Shown here piece by piece: positions 13,731 through 23,856 of a stretch of 64,000 nt of DNA. Under the pieces are notes generated by a model that did no database searches, was not told the DNA's origin, and was given only the letters and a program-made list of their open reading frames with translations. Source of the DNA: Lagopus muta (Eukaryota > Chordata > Aves > Galliformes > Phasianidae); the NCBI RefSeq assembly GCF_023343835.1, contig NC_064434.1, positions 14,799,505 to 14,863,504 on the forward strand, given 5' to 3'. Within the stretch, counting starts at the first letter, position 1. Every line of letters begins with the position of its first letter. Made by a program: the position numbers and the translations under genes.

Positions 13731-15149
13731 ATTTAAGAGATGTGTCCATGTCTGTTTGCAGAAGACTGACTCACTTCATTTTGGAAATTAGTTATAATCA
13801 GATATTAACAACTGTTGGTTACTAAGGACCTAGGCTGAACCCACACCAGTAACCACACATCATCAGCTGCAAGTCTTCAGTCCTCTGAGCCTCTGAAACC
13901 TTTTCATAACTCATATTTCTACTTTCAAATGGAGATAGAAAAGTGTTATTAAAGTTCAAATTTTGCACTAAATCTATTACTTGGACTGTAGCATGTTAGG
14001 TCACTTAAAATCACATCTGGCACAGTAACGACTGGTTGTATCGTCTGGAAAAATTGTAATACAAGTAAAATCCTTAAAGTCCTGTTTATGTTCTTGTACT
14101 GCAGTGTACAAGTAGCCAGTTAAATACTTCTTCTTAAGGTAAATTGACCTTTTCAAACAACTTAAATGTCAACATTATTGAAGTCGTTACATGAAATGCC
14201 AAAGGCTTGCACTGTAGAAGCAATGTTGAAGTTTGATGAACAAACACAATAAAAAAAAAAGCTAAGGTTTATCTTCTGTCATATGTGCAATATCTTTGCA
14301 TTAACAGGAGCAAGAAGAAACCAAGTAACATGCATTTAGAGATCTTACAAAACTGTCTGCCATTCTACACTGCATTTTTCTTTGCGCTGCAGGAATTTCA
14401 CCTAAAAAGTTCAGTTTTCTTTAATCTCAGTATAATTGCAGCAAAAAAAAAGTAGCAACACATCCTTTCTTACCCTGGTTCCATCAAGGTTTCTCTTTAG
14501 GATGCATAGGACCATCTTTTAGATCAAAATAATGGTTTAATTTGCAGAGAACAATCTAGTGATATTACTAAGCCCTACAGGGAAATTACTCCGATAGCAA
14601 AGTATGCGCAGTGAAAAAATGCTGGCGGTACATCCTTTCAGACTGTAATCCTACTGAAGGTACCCAACAGGTATTGGTAAATACCCAACCACTGTTACTG
14701 TAATTCTGTGGCTATGGTGTTGCAGGCACTGCTGCTCAAGAAGTTGTATCAAGAACACTGGCTCCTGTGTAAAAGGTAAGATTTGGGCTATGGTGTCCAA
14801 TCACAAAGTTTCCTGCCTTGGACTTTTCCCAGTCAGCTACCTTCGGGAGTGTTCCAAACAGCCCAAGCATCAGAGCAAGTGTAAGTAAACCTTTGTTCTG
14901 CATCATCAGTTACACCTTTTACTCTCCCTTTTATGACCTATATTTGTGAAGAACACAAGTCAGGAAAAAATGAACATAACCCACCAACAAACTAACCAGC
15001 CGGGGAAATAAACCACATACCTAGGAGTTCACGGCAGTTTAATGATAACACATACAAGGATAAACCATATTGAGCACCACTTCCCTGGTCAAATTGCAAT
15101 ATTTTTGCTGGAGCTCAAAGGGAAAAGAAAAGGCAGGGCAGACAAGCTA

Positions 15150-15351
15150 TCAAGGGGGCAAATGAAAGATCAAACGCTCCGGCAGCATTACAGAGTTTGA
15201 TCTTTTTCTCTTAAATTTTGTTCTCAGACACTTGTTGACCTCCTCATCTTTCATGACCTCCTTCACGGCCTGTTTCAGCACCTTTCTCTGCCCTGATCCC
15301 ACAGGGTCAGCCTGTCTGTGTCCCAGAGGCAGAGTTAGCTGCTGCAGATTT
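15150..15351 (-). other. possible terminal coding exon, unknown product
   Basis: On the - strand a good acceptor (TTTGCTCCCCTTTCAG) abuts position 15351. After one leftover base the frame is open for 66 codons to a TGA at 15150-15152. The product includes RKVLKQAVKEVMKDEEVNKC and a basic FKRKRS stretch. In the central 17 codons nearly all third positions are G or C, although the surroundings are AT-rich, as in real exons. I recognise no family, no upstream exon could be joined to it in phase, and chance is not excluded. It could also be a fragment of a decayed gene. Confidence 0.25.
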
Positions 15352-16850
15352 CTGAAAGGGGAGCAAATTTGAATTGGCTGAAGCCAGGACTACAGGTAGC
15401 ATAAGATCAGAATCAGGCTTCCTATGTGTATCTTAGAGATAGGAACGGTGTCCTTTGAACTGCATTCTTGATGATATTTGTCACATACTTCCTCATTAAC
15501 TTCAAAAGGGTTTGATTCCTTTGATTACAGTGCTGTTTACCTGCTATCTTTACTAACAGGCATTTGCTCAGAGCAGTCACTCAAACCTTTATTATATTTA
15601 CCCTGAAGTCCAAAATACTTTCATTTACAAACAGTCATATTAAATCCCTGGTTAAGTATAAAGCAGTATTCTTTTGAGATCAAAAGCATTAAAGAGTGAT
15701 AACCAAGTATGAGCTTTGTCCTAGATTTGCAGTAAATTCTGTGCCCATGCTCACTTCTTTAGGGACCTTATAAGCTTCCTGCCTACCAGTTCTTTGCCAT
15801 TAACAATACACCGTCACATGTGAGAAACAGGAGCACTAAGTATTACTCTCAGTTCTCATAAAGAAAATTCTCCTGCCTCTAAAATAGCCACTTAAAATGG
15901 ATCTGGCAGTGTGCTCATTTTCAGATCATTTCCCAGTTCTTTTGAATTAGTACTTTACGTTAGCAAGTGTAGCGGGTGTGCAATAACTACAAATACTTGG
16001 CACTTACAGGGCATATTAGATCTATCTGTACCCACACTTCACTTCTGGAAAACAAACTCACATATAGAAAGGAGATGACCTAGTCAAAGCTCTCCCTGCT
16101 TCCATACAGGTTCCTTGAGCTAATTACAGCTGAAGAAATGTTTTGCCAGTAGTTTCCTTACTGTGCCCATGAGCGACCAGTACAGCCTCTGTGGAATGAC
16201 ATGAAACGTGTTTTCAACAGCATGTTCAAGTAGGCTCTTTTGAGAGTTGACCAGATTCCAGTGGTCCAAACTCTTGGGAGACCGATGACCTAGTTTGACA
16301 TTTGAGGACATAGAACCACTGAACTGCTGCTTGTGAGAGCATAGCTGTGCTACCAGCACCAAACACATTCCAGTTCAATGAAAAAGCCAGCTCAGCAGCT
16401 TATTTGATGGCCAAGAAGGCAGATGTCAAGATATTTTACCACCACTATGCAGAGAACACTTTCAACCCAACCTCCAGTGTACAGTTTAATTACAAACACA
16501 TCCAGAAGGATGACAGCCTACACAGGTATTGCCAGGGAACATGCCTTCTAGCAGCACTCTTCTGAGACAGGAGTGTCCTTGGAAGTATGAGTCGCTTTGT
16601 CTTCCTGTTGTGTGTACTGGATCAGATCTAGCTGGTAAGCAAATCACACAAGAGTGTAATCAGGCAGGGCTGGGGAGAGGCAACTGTATGAGTCACATAT
16701 TCAGCACACGGAACTGAAAGCCCTGCAGTGGGAACAGACATGGTGCGCCATGAAGATGAGAGATCAAAGGCACATTAATACAAAGACACTTAAATGTAAC
16801 GATCGAAAGCTCAGCCAACGGGCAGGTGACTCTTGAACCGTAGATTTTAC

Positions 16851-16984
16851 GCAGTTCAAGCGTGCCTCCTGCATCATCTCCTTCATGCTGGCCATGTGGA
16901 GGATGGCTTGGCTGGGTAATCTGAACCCCAGCTGTTAATGAATCGAGCCAGCTGGTCCCCCTGAGCCTGACACTGGAAGGATGC
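16851..16984 (-). other. possible disrupted exon, unknown product
   Basis: On the - strand an acceptor-like TGACTTGCAG precedes 16984. One frame reads ASFQCQAQGDQLARFINSWG onward to a stop at 16883-16885. A different frame, open from 16931 to 16851, reads SQAILHMASMKEMMQEARL with strong GC bias at third positions and ends at a donor-like GTAAAA. Two coding-like halves in different frames suggest either a frameshifted pseudogene or an exon starting at the internal AACAG acceptor. No family is recognised. Confidence 0.2.
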
Positions 16985-18157
16985 CTGCAAGTCACACACA
17001 TACCTGCCCATTTAGCTGCGGTGAACTGGTGTCCCTGATGCAGGCTGCTCACAGGGACTTCCTTTTCTTTTTAGAATAGATTTCATGTGTGGATACTGAT
17101 CATGCAATGATTTTGTTATAGTGCTCGTAGACACCAAGAAGTGACTTGGAAATAAATCCTCTTGGTCTTGCTTACAGAGTTTGCAGGATTATTTGGTCAG
17201 AGAAAGAACCATGAGGACTTGGATCTAGATTTCCTGCTCAGTGCAGTCACTTATTTAGAGCAGTTAATGCTTCATACCTACAGTTGCTTAGAAAAGAGTG
17301 AGTTGAATGACTTGAAAATTAAAGTGAAGGATCAACCTTCTGAACAGTCTGATAGCTTGTTGACACTGAGGGCTGTACCAGCTCAGCAAAAAGCTGCCTG
17401 CATTCCTCCAGTTCTGGCATAAATAGGTTTATTCAGCCAGTGGTGCAAGCTAAGGTAGTTCTGCCCTGTCCTTCTGCTGCTAAGCTACCAGGCCATTACA
17501 GGAGATCAGAATTTCTTCCTCTTCTAGTCCTGGTTTTGTCCCTCACTAGAGGCTTTCAAGATGGTGCCCAGGGGAGCCTTAAGACAGACACACAATTTCT
17601 CACTGTGTAAGAGAAGAATCACTGCAACATTTCAACACAGCAGAATGTTTATTCAAGAGCACCTGGTTCTGCAGGAGACTGAGCTCCTATTTTCAGCGTG
17701 GAAGCCAAGTAAGATACATGGTCTTATTTTTTGGCTGAGGCATTTCAAGCTATTCTCAGGAATGCCGCATTCACAAATGTGGCCTACGACAGCTCTAATG
17801 AGAATACCGAGCAAAGGCTAACGCTATGTTCCATGTATTCCATGAATTGCTCTCCATTTGAGTTCTTGCCAAAAGCCTAGATGGCATTAATGCATTCCAG
17901 CACAGCCTTCTTCTAGCTCACTTTCTTTTTCTGTTTCTTTCTAGTGTAGATTGTGCAGCATTCAATACATTAATTTTTCATAATGTTAAGTCTCCACTGA
18001 CAATTACATACCATATTGCCAACATAGCTTGTGGGAAAACCGCAAGAGTTTTACTTTGCAGCCCTCACTTATGGGAATAAACCTCACTTGTGAAGTCAAT
18101 GTATACTGATTTCAGAGTTTGTCCCAAAGAGCTTCATTTCAAGAGTCCAGTAGCACC

Positions 18158-18496
18158 AGTCCAGTACCTGAAGGGGGCCTACAGGAAAGCTGGGGAGGAT
18201 TTTTTTTTTACGAGGTCATGGAACGATGGGACAGGGGAAATGGTTATAAGGTGGAAGAGGGCAGGTTTAGAGTAGACATTAGGAACAAATTCTTTACTGT
18301 GAGGGTGGTGATACTCTGGAACAGGTTGCCCAGTGAGGTTGTGAATGCCCCCTCCCTGGAAGCATTCAAGGCCAGGCTGGATGGGGCTGAGAGCACCCTG
18401 GTCTGGAGGGAGGTATCCCTGCCTGTAGCAGGGGGTTGGAACGAGGTGATCTTACATGTCCCTTCCAACCCAAAGCACTCTACGATTCTGTGATTT
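18158..18496 (+). repeat. CR1 LINE 3' fragment
   Basis: A 3' end of about 340 bp: the C-terminal RT remnant (FRVDIRNKFFTVRVV, then [14 protein letters not shown]) is followed by the tail GATCTTACATGTCCCTTCCA and TACGATTCTGTGATTT. It is inactive. Confidence 0.9.
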
Positions 18497-21400
18497 GCGC
18501 CTTATAAAGCGTCCTCAATAGTTCTAACAAAAAATGCACAGGGACCATTTTATGTATATAAAGATGTAGACTTAGATACGTACACATACACACAAACACA
18601 CAGACAGAGCAGTCTGCAGATCTTTCCAAATCTTCATGTGTGCAATTTAATCAGCTAAAATTTCTGGTAATGTTTTTTGCAGTCCGGTAGATGTATGTTC
18701 ATTTGTTTAGCTGCCAGACTTCACTTGGGTTGCTAGTGTGTGCTGGTAATAGGTTCCCTCTGTATCTCCTACACCAAAATAGTACTGCTGGAGCCCAGCC
18801 CATGTTCCATTACTTCCCAAAAGATCACATTAGCAGACCTTGCATTAACAGTATATATGTATTAGCATGATATAAAAGTATTGCCCAGAAGTACATTTTA
18901 TCTTACCTAATACTTAGATCCTTTTTTCTTCTATTGCAAACTTCAAAATAAGAAAAGTCTGCTTTCTTAGAAGAAAAAAGAAAATCAATAGAAATACTGA
19001 TATCAAATGAAAAGCTGAATAGCAGTGCCAGAGATGTTAACTTTTGCCAGTGTCCATGACATCTATTCTGTGGGAAAGAGAAATCACAAGGATATATTTT
19101 AGAATCAAAACAAAGCCTGGCAATGTGAAATCAGGTTCTGTTCTCCTTTTTGCAGCTGTGAGTATTATCAAACAATTGCACTGATATGACAATAACAAAG
19201 CTACAAAATGGATCCTTTGAACTTAAAGGGAAGTATGTAGTCCTGATACATTCATACATACTTATAAACGTAATCCCAGCACTGACAGAAGATTAAAAAC
19301 TAAGAATAGGCTATCACAGTCAAAATGATCAAACAGAACAGAATGTGTCCCTCCACTACATATTGCGAGGTCCTTCCAGGCCAGACTTTGTGAGGCATGG
19401 ACAGTGGAACCACAGGACCTGTTAAAATCAGAGTCTGTACTAAGGGAATTGCAGAAATTGCCTAATGTGACTTAGGAAAAGATTTAAAACCCCATCTTGT
19501 TTGCATTTAAGCCAGCGTTAAAGTTTTGGTTCTCTGATCAGGGCTGGGATATCTATGAAAATATGAACCAGCTTGCCAGAGTGCATCCAGAGATGTCTGT
19601 AAAGGAGAGAAAGGCAGGTGTGGAAAATAACCAGCAAATCGTAAAGATGAGTGTTTTGTAGTCATCTTCACAACATGGAGCATTAGAAAACTCTGGAAAA
19701 CTCCTGAGTGGCTCTGTTGGTGACATATGGTGGATCTTTAATATGTATGTCCACTTCTAAGAGAGTGGCAAGCTTTAAAAAACAAAAAGGTTGGTGTCAT
19801 TTTTTTTTTCCCCTATTAGGAAAAAAGTGTATCAGTCTGATGGCAGAAGCATTTTTGTTATTTATGTATGTAATCCTACGTAAACATGCATCACCTTTCC
19901 TAAAAAAGGAACAGATGGAAGAATGGCAGCACCATCTCCTGGTCGATATAGGAAATGGGGACCAGTGTGTGTCAGAAAGAAGGGACAAGTAATTTCTTTG
20001 TGGGTTTGAAAAGGACTGTACCAGGAAGTAACTTCACAACAGCATGTTCCCTCTCTACTCACTTTGATACACTTCAGAGAAGAAAAACATTTGGTGTTGT
20101 TATGATTACGGAAAGCACACACTCACAACTACGAAGAACAAATTAAGGTCGCTTCTCCCTTTAAAAAGCTCTCCCATGTTGGCTTCTCTGTTTTTCTTTG
20201 CTTGTAGTAATAGCAGACTTCAAAACTATCATGGCATATAAGTGAGGCCAGTTGCAGTGCATTAATAAAGTCTTGAAAGATAATAGAAGACCACAGAAGT
20301 TTCCTGTAGTCAGAAAATAATGGATTATGTTAATTTCCAGAGCTGTAGCCAAATTTCTGTCTTGCTGAGTAGGTAGGGAAAATAGCAGAACAATGTTGTA
20401 AATACCATAAACTGCTGGCTCATTAAAGTGGAAGGCTGTTACACACATTTAGAAAGTGACAACAGGCCAAACTAAGTGAGGGTAAGGCCTGAGAAGGGAG
20501 ACTGAGTTGGGCAACTTGGTAAAAGACAGCCATAGAAGAGAAGAGGGAAGAAAACAAGAGGAAGGAAGAGATTCTAGAAACTTCTACAGCTTGTTCTTGC
20601 AAAGGGTAGAATTGGCATGTCACAGGCATCCAGATCTCATTTATAGAACCATCTCAAACAGCATGAGGGAAAAGACTTGGCACTAGGTCCAATTTTCTGG
20701 TGTATTAAATGAGAATAAAGCACTCCTTGCGTTACACAAACAGGAATGGCTGTTTGCTGGTTTTCCGTTCTTGTTTTATGCTTTGAGGGTTATTTTGCTT
20801 TGAGAAACTCCTGAGTGCTTCTAAGGAATTCTTGTTGTAGATGATCATGAAAGTCACGAAAGATGAGAGTTACAAAATCATTCGTTTCTCCTCACCCTCC
20901 TCCCAAAGGAAGAACGCTCCTTATAAGACACAGGTCTTTACTCAACTGAAGATTCAAAACCCGAAAGTCATAGGGGTTCCAATGATTCCCATGGGAAAAT
21001 ATGCAGTTTTGTACAGCCCACAGTCTTGCACATGGGTGGGGTGCAGTTTTGCTTATCTCATTAGCTCAGAACCAAGATCAGGCCTTTTGCCTCGGGGCAT
21101 CATTTCCTATTCAAACATGCACTAAACAAAAGTAATTCTCAATCACTGTGCCACAAAATCTAGCTTCCTTTCTAATCAAATCATTAAACAGTATATTTTA
21201 GGAATTCTCTGCTTAGTGATATAATGTCTTTCATCAAAACACACTAAATGCTGTTTCCTCATTCATGTTTCATCATCTCTTTATGCATTTATCATATTCT
21301 TGTTTAGTTCTTAACCACACAAGTAACAATTAAAATTCCTTAATGGGGGAAGAAAGCATTCCTATCAATACTGGGTATCAGCAAGCTCTGAAAGTGTTCT

Positions 21401-22896
21401 TGTACTAGACATGGTGCTATGTTTGTATAAATCCCCCAAATAAAACAAAATTTACACCTAGACATGCCATCAGACTAACATAGGGATACAAAATAAGTGA
21501 TTCTTATTAACACGGAACAAACAATATTACTAAATTAATCACACTTCTTTAATTACTATTTATTGTTATACTAATTACAGTGTCTAAACATCTTAATCTA
21601 CAACTCCATTGTGCTTGATTTGGTCAAAATACAAATCACAAATACTCCATAGCCCTAAAAATATTTATGGACAAACAACTTTTATTGTTAGCACGTCCCT
21701 GTGAGATAAGAAATAAATGGAAGAAAAATATTGAGTGGGAAAATACAACTGATAAGTGAAAAAGAAACCTACTTGGCTTTCTGTATCTTGCCTAGAGAAG
21801 GTACAAAGCAGCAAAAGATAAAAATTCCACACTTCAATAAAACATAAAACAGATCTGTTCTGAGACCCGTGCAAACCAATAAATGATTTGAAAACAGGCA
21901 AAGCTAGTTTGTACATTAAAAACAACAACAACAAACCATAAAAAAAAACAACCAAGCAAACAAAAGCCAGCAAGAACCCTTTCTGAAAAGCCCTACATAA
22001 AGTCAATTCTGAAGAGCTGCAGGAGGTCCTCACAATATTACATGACACCTGACAAAACAGCAAGTGAAAATCAGTGATGCCAAATGCCAAGTTATATCCT
22101 TCACCAAACAGTCACAATGAGGAACACCAGTTCATCTAGTAGTTGTTAGTACTTAGGAAAAGAGATCCTGGAATACGGGTGAAATTTCAGCTTCCCAAAA
22201 TCTCTACTCTGTACTCAATAGAAGTTTATAAGCAGAAAAGACAGCAGAACTTAGATACAAGCAGTGGCAGAGGATATATATTATAGATATATTATATACA
22301 AAAGTACAGAAACAGTCAACAAGGATAAACATAAATATGAAACATGCCATGCGAGGGAAGACTAAATGAAATAGAACCTTTCATTTTGGGGGGGGAAAAC
22401 AAGCCTTTGAGGGTTATGATAGAAATCATGGATGGTATTGAAGAGAAAAGGTACAAAACTCAACAATAAATCATCTGCAAGAGAACAAGAGAATTTCAAT
22501 AATCTTAGTGTATCAAGTGCCAAAGCTTGTGAGTTCTGGAATCCACCAAGAGAACTGGGTGAAAAAGCAGCATTCAGAGAGAAAGCTACAAGACCAGGAG
22601 TATGCAAATCTCACAGTGAAAGAAAGTCATCAATGTACCTTCATATCTGACTACTTACTCATAAATAATTTGAATGAGGAGGCGAGGACTGAGAAGACAA
22701 AGCCTTCTGATACCATGTTGTTCATGGAAGGAAAGACAAGGTGTGGCTGAGAAGAACTGTAGAACCTCTCAGGGCTCAATTAGCTACAGCTATTCTGTAG
22801 AACGTGGGAGACATTCTACAGAATGAATGGCTCTGGCATTCACCTCATGCAGACTCACAACGCTGTCCTGAATCCTTGGTAAGATACCCTACACCA
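18497..22896. other. intergenic, no gene recognised
   Basis: AT-rich sequence of about 4.4 kb. It holds a CA/TA-rich stretch at 18545-18605, an A-rich CAA-type tract at about 21915-21965, a TA-rich stretch at 22275-22302, and an 11-bp inverted repeat at 22792-22824. A hydrophobic - strand open frame at 21665-22090 looks like a product of T-rich antisense and not a gene. Confidence 0.5.
22792..22824. repeat. perfect 11-bp inverted repeat, 11-base loop
   Basis: ATTCTGTAGAA at 22792-22802 and its exact reverse complement TTCTACAGAAT at 22814-22824 can form a hairpin. It lies about 70 bp before a CR1 fragment. No function is known. Confidence 0.6.
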
Positions 22897-23092
22897 TCTG
22901 TGAGGGTGGACAGGTGCTGGAACAGGTTGTCAGTGAGGTTGTGGATGTCCCCTCCCTGGAAGCATTCAAGGCCAGGCTGGATGGGGCTGTGAGCACCCTG
23001 GTCTGGTGGGAGGTGTCCCCACCTATAGCAGGGGGTTGGAACTGGATGATCCTAAAGGTCCCTTCCAACCCAAACCATACTATCATCCTCTG
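22897..23092 (+). repeat. CR1 LINE 3' fragment near the ADAM17 promoter
   Basis: A roughly 195-bp CR1 3' end: GAGGTTGTGGATGTCCCC, AGCATTCAAGGCCAGGCTGG, then GATCCTAAAGGTCCCTTCCA. It ends about 430 bp before the ADAM17 CpG island and closely resembles the copy at 60768-61018. Confidence 0.9.
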
Positions 23093-23562
23093 ATCTGAAG
23101 CAGAACTCCCATCTGGGTAGCTGACCTGAGCCTTCAGTGGCTGGCCATAAAAGAGATGATTTTCAGTACTGAGAGATGCAAAGTGATGCAAGCAAGGAAA
23201 AAAGAATTCCATACTACAAGAATAACAGACCATTTTGCACAGACCACTGCACTTGAGGAGTGAGATCTTGCAACCCCAGTAGGTGTCTGTAGGACAGTGG
23301 CAGCTCAGTGCTCAGCAGCATTCAACAGCACAGTGAACCACATTAATATTTAGGAAAAAAAAGCCACCAACATCGAGAGCACAAAAAGCAAATGTGCCGC
23401 TTTGTATATCCAGTGCACGCCCGTATCTTCAACACTGCACGCTGTGCCCATCCCGCTATCTAGTAGAATTGGAAGAGCTCATAGAAGAGCAACGAACATC
23501 CCCCATCGTGAGAGCTGACGCACACTTCGGACAGCCACCCGAGAAGCAGCGCAGCGCCGCCT

Positions 23563-23573
23563 AAGATGGCGGC
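23563..23573 (+). promoter_or_regulatory. YY1-type motif AAGATGGCGGC
   Basis: Full match to the YY1 core (AANATGGCGGC) inside the CpG island, on the sense strand, about 190 bp before the ADAM17 start codon. It also contains the upstream ATG of a short ORF. Confidence 0.6.
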
Positions 23574-23655
23574 TCCGCCCGCACCCACAGTGCTCCGCGC
23601 GGGGCCGCGCTTCCGGGTACGGGCCCTGGAGGGCGGCGGGCCCGGGGCGGCGTGA
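23566..23655 (+). other. upstream ORF in the ADAM17 leader (29 codons)
   Basis: ATG at 23566 in a strong Kozak context (A at -3, G at +4), open for 29 codons to TGA at 23653-23655, well before the main start at 23760. Whether it is in the mRNA depends on the exact start site, since the ATG is part of the YY1 motif. A second, minimal start-stop unit (ATGTGA) is at 23696-23701 in weaker context. Confidence 0.5.
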
Positions 23656-23759
23656 GGTGCTGCGGGCGGGCGGAGCGCGAAGTTGGCCGGACCGAATGTG
23701 AGCGGCGGAACGGAGGAGCGGGCGGACGGAGGAGCGGGAGGGAGCCGCGCGCTCGGACC

Positions 23760-23856
23760 ATGAGGCTCCGGCTGTGGCTGGTCTCTGCCCTGATGCTGCT
23801 CTGGGCGCCGGGCGGGCTGCGGGCGCTGGGGCGGCCGCCGCGAGAGCTGCGCTACG
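23760..23856 (+). CDS. ADAM17: ADAM17 exon 1: signal peptide
   Basis: Residues 1-32 plus one base. The ATG at 23760 follows CGGACC (a reasonable Kozak context) and opens a signal peptide: [19 protein letters not shown] followed by an alanine-containing cleavage region. Donor is GTAAGG. The first codons are very GC-rich. The N-terminus differs from the mammalian one, as expected for signal peptides. Confidence 0.9.

Larger units (their letters stand above)
13731..18157. other. intergenic with possible - strand exon-like segments
   Basis: No recognised gene or repeat. Two short - strand stretches (15150-15351 and 16851-16984) have splice-acceptor-like flanks and GC-rich third codon positions and are listed separately. 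The rest is AT-rich unique sequence. Confidence 0.4.

Noticed and set aside
14740-14920. - strand open frames of about 45-50 codons with protein-like composition
   Set aside because: Two different frames look equally plausible over the same bases, which is a sign of chance; no splice sites fit.
16120-16368. - strand frame with a faint resemblance to a Tc1/mariner transposase C-terminus
   Set aside because: The likeness (LLEHAVENTFHVIPQRL) is too weak by eye, there are no inverted repeats, and no catalytic motif is seen.
21665-22090. Hydrophobic - strand open frame resembling a membrane protein
   Set aside because: The + strand is A-rich here, so the antisense is T-rich and yields Phe/Leu codons automatically. 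No splice or promoter context.
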